Below, one piece after another: positions 1-8,902 of a DNA stretch of 64,000 nucleotides (the stretch's first letter is position 1; each line of letters opens with the position of its first letter). The stretch lies in contig CAXXNS010000007.1 of the NCBI GenBank assembly GCA_963666895.2, positions 1 to 64,000 on the forward strand. Reading direction: 5' to 3'. A program made the translations under genes and the position numbers. A model generated the notes under the pieces. The model was given only the letters and a program-made list of their open reading frames with translations. It searched no databases and was not told the DNA's origin. The DNA comes from G963666895 sp963666895 (GTDB taxonomy: Bacteria; Desulfobacterota; Desulfovibrionia; Desulfovibrionales; Desulfovibrionaceae).

Positions 1-125
1 GCTCGCCAACCCCAAGGCCTGGGCCTGGGTCCTGGCCCTGCCCGGCCGCTGCCGGGTCCCTGGACCTGGCCGCGGACCCTGGATTCCAGGCCGAGATACG
101 TAAACAGGATGCGCTTTTCCCATGA
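1..125 (+). pseudogene. 3' end of an unidentified gene (partial, apparently frameshifted)
   Basis: Reading in from the window edge, one frame gives an alanine/tryptophan-rich stretch (LANPKAWAWVLALP) that makes sense to about base 43. The sensible continuation (AAGSLDLAADPGFQAEIRK) is in another frame, which ends with TGA at 123-125. That stop would overlap the ATG at 122 of the next gene in an ATGA arrangement, typical of this genome. The jump near 43-48 lies in a C/G run and resembles the single-base shifts seen downstream. Too little is present to name a family. Confidence 0.35.
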
Positions 126-1280
126 CTAAACTCACGGGCATCCCCCTTTTCACCCCGCCCGCCCCCCCCGAGGCCCTGGCCGCGCTGGACAAGCTGCCCC
201 GGGCCCTGGACAAGGTGTTGCCCGTGCGCGGCAAGCACGCCAAGGCCCTGCCTTTCGACGTGAAGCGGCTGTCCGAGCTGCTGACCAGCGAGCGCGGCAA
301 CCGGCCCAAGGGCTACCTGGCCGACGCGCCCGTGCTGTCCGCGTATCTGCGGGCCTTCCTGCCCTGGAACCTGGTCCGGCTCTGCCGTCTGCTGCCCAAC
401 CTGGATTTGAGGAGAAGCCCTGCCTCGCCCTCGGGCGCGGTCATCGTGGACCTGGGGGCCGGGCCCCTGACCTTCGGCCTGGCCCTGTGGCTGGCCCGGC
501 TGACCTGCGGGACAAACGCCTGCGCCTGGTCTGCGTGGACCCGGTGGCCAAGGCCATGCGGGCCGGACGGGACATCCTGGCCAGCCTGGCCGGACCCGAA
601 TCCCCGTGGGAAGGTGGACACGGTCACCGGCGGAGTGGGGCATGAAGCTGCGCCAGCGGGCCGATCCTGCTGGTCACGGCAACACCCTGAACGAACTTGA
701 TATTTCCGGCCGGGCCGAGGAACGGACCTCGGCCCTGGCCCGCGACCTGTCCCGGGCCCTGACCCCGGAGGGCCGCTTGCTGGCCATCGAGCCCGGAGTG
801 CGCGGGCGCGGTGCGCTCCCTGACCCTGCTCAGGGACTACCTGATCCAGGAGCAGGACATGGCCCCGATCTCGCCCTGCCCGCACACCGGACCCTGCCCC
901 ATGACCGGGTTGGGCCGGAGCGCGTGGTGCCATTTCACCTTCCCGGCCGCGCCCGCCCCCGGACTGGCTCATGAATTTGTCGGCCCGGGCCGAGCTGCCC
1001 AAAGGTCATCGCTTTCCTTGAGCTTCAATCCTCATGTCCAAGGAGCCCGTACGCTCCGTCCGGCGGGGTGCGCGTGGTCTCCTCGCCCTTTTCCGTGCCC
1101 GGCGGCCAGGGCCAGTACGGCTGCTCCAACCGGGGCCTGGTGCTCACGGTGCGGCCCAACAACGCGCCCGCGCCGGAGCCGGGCCGCCTCATCCCGGCCC
1201 TGTGGCCCGACGAGGAGATCAAGGACCCCAAGTCCGGGGCCCTGGTCATGCCGATGCATCACGGCGAGGAAAGCCGATAG
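122..1280 (+). pseudogene. Rsm22-family methyltransferase-like protein, frameshifted as sequenced
   Basis: The N-terminal part is open from ATG 122. A SAM-binding motif (VDLGAGPLTFGLALWLAR) ends near 505, where the reading frame jumps to DLRDKRLRLVCVDPVAKAMR. Later pieces carry NTLNELD, ALTPEGRLLAIEPG and the cysteine motif SPCPHTGPCPM followed by WCHF, then GCSNRGLVL. The Cys pattern plus WCHF is characteristic of the Rsm22 family (mitochondrial-ribosome-associated methyltransferase-like proteins, thought to bind an Fe-S cluster). At least four frame changes occur before the TAG at 1278-1280. No internal stops appear once the frames are joined, so base-call errors are more likely than decay. 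The TAG overlaps the GTG start of lipB by one base. Confidence 0.6.
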
Positions 1281-1900
1281 TGAAGATAATCGACCTGGGC
1301 CGGATCTCCTACGCCGAGGCCGAGGCCCTGCAACTGGAGCGGGTGGCCGAAGTGCGCGACGGGGCCGAGGACACCCCTGTACCTGCTGGAGCACGACCCG
1401 GTCATCACCCTGGGGCCGCCACGGCGGGGCCGAGAACCTGCTCATCAACGAAGACTTTCTGGCTAAGCGGGGGCGTGGCCCTGCACCGCATCGGCCCGCG
1501 GCGGCCTGGCCACCTGCCACTTCCCCGGCCAACTGGTGGCCTACTTCGTGCTCCGGCTGGACCAACGGCCCGGCGGGGTGCGCAAATTCTTCGACGACAT
1601 GCAGCAGGCGGCCATTGCCACGGCCCAGGAGTTCGCCGTCACCGCCCCACGCCCGCCAGGGCTACCCCGGGGCCTGGGTGGAGAAGCGCAAGCTCTGCTC
1701 CGTGGGCGCGGCCGTCAAGCGCTGGGTCAGCTACCACGGCCTGGCCCTCAACGTGGGGCCGGACCTGTCCCTCTTTGACTTGATCACCCCCTGTGGCATA
1801 CAGGGGGTCCGCATGACCTCGCTGTCCCTGGAAGCCGGGCGCGAGATCACGGTCGAGGACGCCAAGCATGTGTTCCAACGGACACTTCCCCCAACGATAA
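1280..1900 (+). pseudogene. lipB: Octanoyl-[ACP]:protein N-octanoyltransferase LipB, frameshifted as sequenced
   Basis: Transfers the octanoyl group from acyl carrier protein to lipoyl domains, the first step of lipoic acid synthesis. Start is GTG 1280 (VKIIDLGRISYAEAEALQ). Recognisable family motifs are spread over different frames: HDPVITLGRHGG, the HFPGQLVAY segment, KLCSVGAAVKRWVSYHGLAL, and the active-site Cys in ITPCGI. Single extra C or G bases explain every jump, at about 1374, 1424, 1470, 1493, 1648 and 1875. Removing these six restores one 204-residue frame ending GHFPQR and TAA at 1898-1900. All key residues survive, so the breaks look like base-call errors. The gene is followed at once by lipA. 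Confidence 0.75.
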
Positions 1901-2780
1901 CAAGCCACTGCGCATCCCGCCCTGGCTGCGCACCCAGGCTGCCCGACGGCGCCAGCTACGGCGGCACGGCCAAGCTCCTGGAGGACCTGGGCCCTGCACA
2001 CGGTCTGCCAGGAAGCCCTGTGCCCCAACCGCTGGGAGTGCTTCTCCCGGCATACGGCCACCTTCCTGGTGCTGGGGCCGGAATGCACGCGCAACTGCGC
2101 CTTCTGCAACGTCACGCCCGGCCGACCGGCCGACCCGGACCCGGGCGAGCCCGCGCGCGTGGCCGAGGCCGCCCGGCGGCTGAAGCTCAAGCACGTGGTC
2201 ATCACCTCGGTCACCCGGGACGATTTGCCCGACGGCGGTGCGGCCCATTTCGCGTCCTGCATCCGCGAGGTCCGAAAGGCCCTGCCAAAAGCCACGGTGG
2301 AAGTGCTCATCCCGGACTTCCAGGGCGACGAGGCGGCCCTGAACGTGGTGCTGGAAGCCAAACCAGAAGTTCTGAACCACAACCTGGAGACCGTGGCCCG
2401 AGCTCTATCCGCGCATCCGGCCCCAGGCCGCGTACCAACGCAGCCTGGAACTGCTTGTCCCCGGGCGCGGGGCCTTTGCGGACAAGCATGGGGGCATGCT
2501 GGTCAAAAGCGGGCTCATGGCCGGGCTGGGCGAGTCCTTTTCCGGGCTCATGAACGCCATCCGCGACCTGGCCGAGGCGGGCTGCCAGGCCATCACCGTG
2601 GGCCAGTACATGCAGCCCTCCAAGCAGCACCCGCCCGTGGACCGCTACCTGACCCCGCAGGAGTTCGTGGAGCTGGAGGCCTGCGGCCGTCACCACGGCG
2701 TTCCGCACATGGTCTGCGCGCCAAAAGTACGATCAAGCTATAAAGCGGCTAATCTGGTTCGGAAAAAAAACGATTCCTAG
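1868..2780 (+). pseudogene. lipA: Lipoyl synthase LipA (radical SAM), frameshifted as sequenced
   Basis: Inserts two sulfurs into the octanoyl chain made available by LipB. The auxiliary cluster motif CQEALCPNRWEC and the radical-SAM motif CTRNCAFC are both intact. Single extra bases near 1875, 1938, 1991 and 2409 break the frame. Removing four bases gives a 302-residue protein starting at ATG 1868 (MCSTDTSPNDNKPLRIPPW), so lipA would overlap the end of lipB by about 30 bases. The C-terminus (VGQYMQPSKQHPPV, then PHMVCAPKVRSSYKA) is typical. The TAG at 2778-2780 shares the palindrome CTAG with the convergent recJ stop. Confidence 0.8.
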
Positions 2781-4516
2781 CCCGTATCCACCAGGTTCCA
2801 GTCCCGGATGTTCAACTCCATCTTGGGAATACCGTCCCATTCGTCCAGGCGCGGGCAGTAGGCCACGCGCACGGTCTTGCCCTTGAGGTCCGGGCCCATG
2901 CGCTCGGCCATGCGCCAGGCCTTGCCGGTCAGGGTCACCCCGGCCCGCTCGTCGCGCAGGGACAGGCGCACGTGGTTCTTGCCGAACACGCGCCGGTCCT
3001 GGACCTTGAGCTTGGGCGAGGCGAACACCGGCTCGGGATTGCCCATGCCGAACGGGGCCAGCAGGGCCATCTCCTTGACCAGGGCGTAGTCCACCCGGTC
3101 CAGGGGCAGTTCGCGGTCCAGGTTGAGGCGCGGGGCCAGGGGCTTGTCCCCCAGGGCCTGGCGCACGGCCCGGTCGAAACGCCTCACGCAACGGCTCCAA
3201 GTTCTCCGGGCGTAGGGACATGCCGGCCGCCTGGCGGTGGCCGCCGAACGTCTCCAGCAGGTCGGACACCTGGGCCAGCCCTCCGTGCAGGTCGAACTCC
3301 TCGATGCTCCGGCCCGAGCCCTTGAGCAGCCCGTCCTTGAGCGAACCGTCCTTGAGCGAACCGTCCGGGGCGCAAAGCAGCACGGTGGGCCGATAGTGCG
3401 CCTCCACCACCCGCGAGGCCACGATGCCGATGATGCCCGGGTGCCAGTGCTCGGCGAACAGCACCAGGCCCATGCGGCTGAGCTGTCCCAGGGCCTGCTC
3501 CAACGCCTCGTCCAGGATGGACTGCTCCTCTGCCCGGCGGTCGCTGTTGAGCTGGTCCAGCTTGCGGGCCAGGGGCATGGCCGTGTCCACGTCCGGGGCC
3601 AGGAGCATGTCCAGGGCCGAGGCCGGGTCGTCCAACCGTCCGGCCGCGTTGATGCGCGGGGCCAGGCCGAAGGCGATGTTGCCCGCGCCCAGCTCGGCGA
3701 AGCGGTCGAACCCGGAGGCTTCCTTGAGCGCGGCGATGCCGGGCCGGGCCGCCTCCTTGATGAGCAGCAGCCCGTTCTTGACCAGGATGCGGTTGACCCC
3801 GACCAGGGGCACCACGTCGGCCACCGTGCCCAGGGCGGCCAGGTCCAGGAACTGGCGGATGTCCAGGGGGTCGCCGGGCAGGAGCCGGTTCAGGGCCGCC
3901 ACCAGGAAAAAAGCCACGCCCACCCCGGCCAGATCGGTGCAGGGGCCGTCCCCGCCGTCAAGCTTGGGGTCGGCCACGGCGTCGGCCCGGGGCAGTTCGT
4001 TGCCGGGCAGGTGATGGTCCGTGACCACCACGGCCAGGCCCAGCTCCTTGGCCCGGGCCACGGGCTCCAGGTCCGAGATGCCGCAGTCCACGGTCACCAG
4101 CACTCCGGCCCCCTGGCGGGCCAGTTCCTCCACGCCCTCCACGTTGAGGCCGTAGCCCTCCTGGCTGCGCCGGGGCAGATGGCGCAGGGCCGTGACGCCG
4201 CGCTGTGCGCAAAAAAGTCGAGCATCAGGGCCGAGGCCGTGACCCCGTCCACGTCGTAGTCGCCCCACACGGCCGGGGTCTTTCCGGCCGCGATCTCCCG
4301 GGCCAGGACCCGGGCGGCCTGATCCAGTCCGGGGATGGCCTCGGGCTCGGGCAGATGGCGCAGCCCGGGGCTCAGGAAGCGGTCCATGTCGGCCAGGCCG
4401 GTCAGGCCGCGGGCATACAGGATGTCCACCACCAGGGGCGAGACGCCCAGTTCCTCGGCGAACTCCTCGGCGCGGTCGAAGGATGTTTTGGAGCGGTATA
4501 TCCAGCGACTAGGCAT
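2777..4516 (-). pseudogene. recJ: Single-stranded-DNA-specific exonuclease RecJ, two frameshifts as sequenced
   Basis: 5'-3' ssDNA exonuclease of recombination and mismatch repair, DHH phosphoesterase family. The N-terminus (MPSRWIYRSKTSF) and motif WGDYDVDGVTA lie in the first frame, which is lost near 4210 beside a T6 run. The second frame carries VTVDCGISD, VVTDHHLPG (the DHH motif) and LAPRINAAGR. A third frame from about 3187 holds the C-terminal domain ending WNLVDTG. The second break is one extra T (TTT for TT). If the first is one missing T, the gene length stays 1740 bases, giving 579 residues, which is normal for RecJ. A tandem 15-bp repeat sits inside it. The start lies 17 bases downstream of the HDOD gene's stop. 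Confidence 0.8.
3331..3360 (-). repeat. Two perfect tandem copies of a 15-bp unit inside recJ
   Basis: The unit CCGTCCTTGAGCGAA occurs at 3331-3345 and 3346-3360, with degraded versions on both sides. In the recJ frame it encodes repeated SLKDG in the segment DGSLKDGSLKDGLLK. It is in frame, so it only lengthens a surface loop. Confidence 0.85.
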
Positions 4517-4533
4517 TCAAATACAACTTCGGC

Positions 4534-5409
4534 CTAGGTCAACATGGCCGCGAAGCGATCCATATTTTCATCCTCAAGGGCCTCGCCCACCTCCCCTTCC
4601 ACGGCCTCCTGGTCCAGGTCCAGATCCTCAAGCAGGGCGCGGAACCGCTTGGTCACCGGGCAGTCGTCCGACGGCTCGAGCCCGTCGCCCCAGAGGTGGG
4701 CCACGGCGTCGGCCAGGGCCAGCAGGCTGGCCTCCTGGCCCCACTCCCCGGCCAGTTCCGGGGCATGGTGCCAGTTCACCGACTCCACCAGGTCCGTGGG
4801 CAGGGCCCAGGTCTTGAGCAGCAGGCCGCCGACAATGGCGTGGTCCAGGCCCCAGTGGGACTCCTCGGCGTCCACGTCCTCCAGGTCCTGGGACTCGGCC
4901 AGGTTCCGCATGGCCTGCCAGTGGTCGGGCCGGTACAGGGCGCAGACCAGCTTGCCCAGGTCGTGCAGCAGCCCGGCCGTGAACAGTGTCTCGGCCCGCT
5001 CGCTGCCCGCCATCTGGCCCAGGCGGCGGGCGGCCACGGCCACCTGAAGCTGGTGCCGCCAGTAGGCGTGGATGTCGAGGGTGTCGGGCAGGGGATGGCG
5101 CTGCGACAGCCCGCGCACGCCCAGGGCCAGGACCAGGTTGCGAATCTCCTTGAGCCCGAGCACGGTGGCCGCGCGGCTCACGGTGCTGACCTCGGACTGC
5201 AACCCGTAAAAAGCCGAGTTGGCCAGGCGCAGAACCCGGGCGGCCAACCCCTGGTCGCCGGAGATGGTCCGGGCGATGTCCTGGAGCGAGGCGATGGAGC
5301 CCTGCTCGGTCTGCAGGAACAGGTCGTGAAGCAGGGTGGGGGAAAACGGGAGGTCGTTCTTGACCTCGGGCAGTTCGGCCAGGAAGGCCTGGGCTTCCTG
5401 ATGGGTCAT
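4534..5409 (-). CDS. HDOD-domain protein
   Basis: 291 residues from ATG 5409 (MTHQEAQAFLAELPEVKNDL). HDOD domains are non-catalytic relatives of HD phosphohydrolases found in signalling proteins. The domain fills roughly residues 15-220: SPTLLHDLF, ISGDQGLAARVLRLANSAFYG, the helix AATVLGLKEIRNLVLALGV, and LFTAGLLHDLGKLV, where an HD pair is retained. There is no attached receiver, GGDEF or EAL domain. The C-terminus is acidic. The open frame extends further upstream (to 5655), but that part only overlaps the preceding TPR gene. The ATG forms an ATGA overlap with the TPR stop, so the two are probably translationally coupled. The partner pathway is unknown. Confidence 0.85.
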   Translation of the reverse strand: MTHQEAQAFLAELPEVKNDLPFSPTLLHDLFLQTEQGSIASLQDIARTISGDQGLAARVLRLANSAFYGLQSEVSTVSRAATVLGLKEIRNLVLALGVRGLSQRHPLPDTLDIHAYWRHQLQVAVAARRLGQMAGSERAETLFTAGLLHDLGKLVCALYRPDHWQAMRNLAESQDLEDVDAEESHWGLDHAIVGGLLLKTWALPTDLVESVNWHHAPELAGEWGQEASLLALADAVAHLWGDGLEPSDDCPVTKRFRALLEDLDLDQEAVEGEVGEALEDENMDRFAAMLT

Positions 5410-6383
5410 ATATCCAGCTTGTAGTCGCTGGCCGTCAGTGGCTTCTGGCCGGGCTTCTCCCCGGGCTTCTCCCCGGGCTGCCCCTGGCCGGGCTGTTCGG
5501 GTGGCGGAGACCCCTTGGCCTGCCTGGGCTTGGTGGAGGGCGGAATGGGCTTGCGGTCCTTGACGTGCCCTTCCTTTTCCAGAAACTCGTAGAACAGCCT
5601 GCTCTCCTCCATGTCGGGATTGACCACCAGGCTCTTTTCCAAATATTCCAGGCAATTTTCCAGCTCACCCATCTCGTAGTACACGCGGGCCACGTTGTGG
5701 AACAGGTTCTCGTCGTTCTGCACCAGGGCCTCGGCCTTGAGGTAGTACTCCAGGGCCTGGTCCAGCATGTGGTTCTTGCGCAGGTTGATGCCGAAGTCGT
5801 TGAACAGGTGCTTGTGTTCGGTCTGGAAGGCGGCTTCCAGCTTGACCAAGCGTTCGAAGATGTCGTTGGCCTTGGTCTGCTCGCCCCGGTCCAGGTAGGT
5901 CAGGCCCAGGCCGAAGTTGGCCCGCACGTTGTCCTCGTCCACCATGGTGGCCTGCTTGAACTCGAACTCGGCCGAATAGTGGGCCCCGCGCTCACGGTGC
6001 ATCTCGCCGCGGACGATGGCCTGATCCAACTCCTGCATGCGGGGGTAGACCGTGGTCAGGTAGAACTCCGGCTCCGGGCTGAACTTGGCCAGGAAGTCCT
6101 CCTTGGGTACCTTGCGCTTGGGTCCGGAGGGCACGTAGCTGGTGTTCAGGGGCTGAACCTCGATGATGTCCTCGTCCAGCTCCTCCACGAACCAGTAGGT
6201 CTTCTGGATGGTCTTGCGCTGGGTGGTGCCGGTGCCCACCCGCTGCACGGTCTGGGTGGAAAAAACGCCCTTGATGCCCTCTTCGCCGTCCAGCCGCTCC
6301 ACCGGGCCGCGGGGAGCCTGCTGTTCGTCCTGGGCTTCAGGCTGTTCGGCCTGTTGCTGCGTCTGCTCCGTTTCGTCAGCCAT
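5406..6383 (-). CDS. Tetratricopeptide repeat protein
   Basis: 325 residues from ATG 6383 (MADETEQTQQQAEQPEAQ). An acidic Gln/Glu-rich N-terminus (about 1-35) is followed by a segment containing GVFSTQTVQRVGTGTTQRKT, then several TPR helices from about residue 130 (ANFGLGLTYLDRGEQTKANDIF, ALEYYLKAEALVQNDENLFHNVARVYYEMG, CLEYLEKSLVVNPDM). The C-terminus is Pro/Gly/Lys rich. No signal peptide or membrane helix is visible, so it is cytoplasmic. The start overlaps the pyrF stop by 8 bases and the stop overlaps the HDOD start. The TPR-HDOD pairing suggests a scaffold with a signalling partner, which is inference. Confidence 0.85.
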   Translation of the reverse strand: MADETEQTQQQAEQPEAQDEQQAPRGPVERLDGEEGIKGVFSTQTVQRVGTGTTQRKTIQKTYWFVEELDEDIIEVQPLNTSYVPSGPKRKVPKEDFLAKFSPEPEFYLTTVYPRMQELDQAIVRGEMHRERGAHYSAEFEFKQATMVDEDNVRANFGLGLTYLDRGEQTKANDIFERLVKLEAAFQTEHKHLFNDFGINLRKNHMLDQALEYYLKAEALVQNDENLFHNVARVYYEMGELENCLEYLEKSLVVNPDMEESRLFYEFLEKEGHVKDRKPIPPSTKPRQAKGSPPPEQPGQGQPGEKPGEKPGQKPLTASDYKLDI

Positions 6384-7092
6384 GTTCACCCCCACGGGAC
6401 AAACCCCGAGCCTCTGCACCCCTCATTTCCTCTAGAATCCGCTCCGCGGCCCCGGCCGGATCCTCGGCCCCGGTCACCGGCCGCCCCACCACCAGGAAGT
6501 CCGAGCCGTCCGCCACGGCCCGCTTGGGCGTGGTCACGCGCTGCTGGTCGTCGGCCTTCGCCATGTCCGGACGAATTCCCGGCGTGACGCAGACGAACGG
6601 CTGGTCCACGCGGCTCTTGACCGTCCCCACTTCCAGGCCGGAGCAGACCACACCATCCAAATACCAAGCCTTGGCCTTGTGGGCAAGGTCGAGTACCGGC
6701 GAACCAACGTCGTTGTTGATTTCCAGAGTCTGGCTGGTGAGCACGGTGACGCCCACCAGGAGCGTCCCGGACCCGTCCACGTCCGCCCGCCCGGCCAACG
6801 CGGCCTCGGCCATGGCCTGCCCGCCGGACAGGTGCAGGGTCAGCATGTCCGCGCCCAGCCGGGCCGCCGAGCGCACAGCGCCTTGCACCGTGTTGGGGAT
6901 GTCCAGAAATTTCAGGTCCAGGAAGACCTTGCGGCCCTTGTCCTTGAGCGCGGCCACCGTGCGGGGCCCCTCGGCCGTGAACAGCTCCAGGCCGACCTTG
7001 AACCAGCAGTCCACCCCGGCCAGCCGGTCGGCCAGGGCCAGGGCCCGGTCCAGGTCGGGAAAATCCAGGGCCACCACCAGGGACGCGCTCAC
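6376..7092 (-). CDS. pyrF: Orotidine 5'-phosphate decarboxylase
   Basis: Converts OMP to UMP, the last step of de novo pyrimidine synthesis. 238 residues from GTG 7092 (SASLVVALDFPDLDRALALAD). The catalytic Lys/Asp signature is DLKFLDIPNTV near residue 60, and the C-terminal phosphate-binding part is DFLVVGRPVTGAEDPAGAA. Length is normal for the family. The GTG overlaps the gmk stop as GTGA, and this start gives the expected N-terminal beta strand. Placement beside gmk puts two nucleotide genes in one transcript. Confidence 0.95.
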   Translation of the reverse strand: MSASLVVALDFPDLDRALALADRLAGVDCWFKVGLELFTAEGPRTVAALKDKGRKVFLDLKFLDIPNTVQGAVRSAARLGADMLTLHLSGGQAMAEAALAGRADVDGSGTLLVGVTVLTSQTLEINNDVGSPVLDLAHKAKAWYLDGVVCSGLEVGTVKSRVDQPFVCVTPGIRPDMAKADDQQRVTTPKRAVADGSDFLVVGRPVTGAEDPAGAAERILEEMRGAEARGLSRGGEHG

Positions 7093-7733
7093 TTGGCCCA
7101 CCCCCGGAAGTCGCCCAGCACCTCGCGCAGCAGGCCCAACCGGTTGGCCGTCTTGACCCGCCCGGCCAGGTAGATGGAGCGCAGCTCCTGGTAGGCCTGG
7201 TCCAGGTCGTCGTTGTAGACCAGGAAGTCGAACTCCCCGGCCTGGACCAGTTCGGCCGCGGCCGCGCCGAGGCGCTTTTCGATGACGTCCGGCCGGTCCG
7301 TGCCGCGCGTCACCAGGCGGTGCTTCAATTCCTCCAGGGTGGGCGGCAGGATGAACACGTACACCCCGTCCGGGAACACGGCCCGCAGCTGCTTGGCGCC
7401 CTGCACGTCGATGTCGAAGAGCACGTCGCGCCCGGCGTCCAAATGCTCGCGTACGGGCTCGGCCGGGGTGCCGTAGCGGTTGCCGTACACCTCGGCCCAT
7501 TCGGCGAAGAAGTCCTCGGCCACCAGTTGGTCGAACCGGTCGCGGTCCACGAAATAGTATTCCCGGCCGTCCTGCTCACCGGGCCGAGGCAGCCGGGTGG
7601 TGTAGGAGATGGAAAAGGCGAATTCGCCGAACTCGTTGATGAGGCGCCTGACCAGGGTGGACTTGCCCGCGCCGCTGGGGGCGCAGAGCACCAGCACGAC
7701 GCCCTTGTGCAGGGGCCGCCCGGAATCAGGCAT
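7089..7733 (-). CDS. gmk: Guanylate kinase
   Basis: Phosphorylates GMP to GDP with ATP. 214 residues from ATG 7733 (MPDSGRPLHKGVVLVLCAPS). The P-loop is SGAGKSTLV near residue 20, the GMP-binding segment is SISYTTRLPRPGEQDGREYYFV, and IDVQGAKQLR and FILPPTLEELKHRL follow. The start overlaps the stop of the remA-like gene by 8 bases. The order yicC, remA-like, gmk is widely conserved in bacteria. Confidence 0.95.
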   Translation of the reverse strand: MPDSGRPLHKGVVLVLCAPSGAGKSTLVRRLINEFGEFAFSISYTTRLPRPGEQDGREYYFVDRDRFDQLVAEDFFAEWAEVYGNRYGTPAEPVREHLDAGRDVLFDIDVQGAKQLRAVFPDGVYVFILPPTLEELKHRLVTRGTDRPDVIEKRLGAAAAELVQAGEFDFLVYNDDLDQAYQELRSIYLAGRVKTANRLGLLREVLGDFRGWAK

Positions 7734-7983
7734 CGGGGTCCTCGGCCGAGAAGCGCTGGCCCACGGTTTCGGCCTGGATGGCCGAGAGGATGACGTGGTT
7801 GGAGTCGGTGACGATGATGGCCCTGGTCTTGCGGCCCTGGGTGGCGTCGATGAGCCGCCCTTCCTGGCGCGCGTCCTCACGGAGCCGCCGCATGGGCGAG
7901 CTGGAGGGGTTGACGATGGCCACCACGCGGCCCGAGACCACGAAATTGCCGAAGCCGATGTTCAAGAGTCCCTGTCGTTGCAT
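7726..7983 (-). CDS. DUF370 / RemA-like regulatory protein
   Basis: 85 residues, MQRQGLLNIGFGNFVVSGRV. The pattern LLNIGFGNFV near the N-terminus, then VAIVNPSSSPMRRL and TDSNHVILSAIQAETVGQR, marks the DUF370 family. Its Bacillus member RemA is a DNA-binding regulator of matrix genes; the role in deltaproteobacteria is not established. Position between yicC and gmk is the usual one for the family. It lies 3 bases downstream of yicC. Confidence 0.9.
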   Translation of the reverse strand: MQRQGLLNIGFGNFVVSGRVVAIVNPSSSPMRRLREDARQEGRLIDATQGRKTRAIIVTDSNHVILSAIQAETVGQRFSAEDPDA

Positions 7984-7986
7984 GGT

Positions 7987-8868
7987 CTACTCGATGTTTT
8001 GCACCTGTTCACGGCATTTTTCCAGCTCGGCCTTGAACTCAACGGCCAGACGGCTGGTCTCCGGGTCCTGGGACTTGTTGGCGCAGGTGTTGATCTCGCG
8101 GAAAATCTCCTGGAGCAGGAAGTCCAGCCGCTTGCCCACCTCGCCCGAGGCCGCGAGGACCTCGCCCAGGTGCCGGAGGTGCTCCTCCAGGCGGGTCAGT
8201 TCCTCGGACACGTCCAGCCGGTCGGCCAGCAGGGCCGCCTCCTGGAGCATGCGGTCCTCCCCGAGCCCGGCGTCGGCCGCCTCCATGGCCTCGCGGATGC
8301 GGTCGAAAAGTGCTGTGCGCTTCTCCTCCACGATGGCCGGAATCCGTCCGGCGATGTCCCGGGACAGCTCCAGCAGCCGCTCGCGCCGGGAGGACAGGTC
8401 GCGGAGCATGGCCTCGCCCTCGCGGGTCCGGGCCTGGTCCCAGTCGGCCAGGGCCAGCTCCAGGCCCTTGTCCAGGCTGTCCACCAGGGCCTGGGCCGGT
8501 TCCCGGCTGGAATCGCGCCACAGCCAGGGCACGGACAGGAAACGGTTCAGGTCCGGCACGAACTCCTGGCCGCGCTCCTTGGCCAACCCCTCGAGCTGGC
8601 CGAGCATGGCCTTGGCCTGGGCCGTGTCCAGGCTGACGCCCAGCAGGTCGGGGTCGAAGACCTCGAGGTTGAGGCTCACGTCCACCCGCCCCCGCGAGCC
8701 GTGGGTACGCACCATGCGCTCCCAATGGGCCTCGCGGGACCGCAGGGTGGCGGGCAGCCGCCACTTCACGTCCAGGTAGCGCCCGTTGACGCTCTTGATC
8801 TCCCAGACGTGGCTGAAACCCTCGCCGTGGTTCTCGGCCCGGCCGTAGCCGGTCATGCTCAAAGGCAT
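7987..8868 (-). CDS. yicC: YicC family endoribonuclease-like protein
   Basis: 293 residues from ATG 8868, preceded by a clear GGAGGA. The start is fixed by the canonical N-terminus MPLSMTGYGRAE; the open frame running further upstream has no such support. The C-terminal DUF1732 part contains EEHLRHLGEVLAASGEVGKRLDF and LLQEIFREINTCANKSQD, both family hallmarks. E. coli YicC has been reported as a ribonuclease acting on a small RNA; the function here is inferred from the family only. It begins the yicC / remA-like / gmk / pyrF run. Confidence 0.92.
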   Translation of the reverse strand: MPLSMTGYGRAENHGEGFSHVWEIKSVNGRYLDVKWRLPATLRSREAHWERMVRTHGSRGRVDVSLNLEVFDPDLLGVSLDTAQAKAMLGQLEGLAKERGQEFVPDLNRFLSVPWLWRDSSREPAQALVDSLDKGLELALADWDQARTREGEAMLRDLSSRRERLLELSRDIAGRIPAIVEEKRTALFDRIREAMEAADAGLGEDRMLQEAALLADRLDVSEELTRLEEHLRHLGEVLAASGEVGKRLDFLLQEIFREINTCANKSQDPETSRLAVEFKAELEKCREQVQNIE

Positions 8869-8902
8869 GTTCCTCCTTCGTGGTTGTCCGTCAGCATCCG
8901 CT

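Noticed and set aside
5410..5655. N-terminal extension of the HDOD protein
   Set aside because: Pro/Arg/Gly-rich shifted reading of the TPR gene; the ATGA overlap at 5406-5409 is the normal start.
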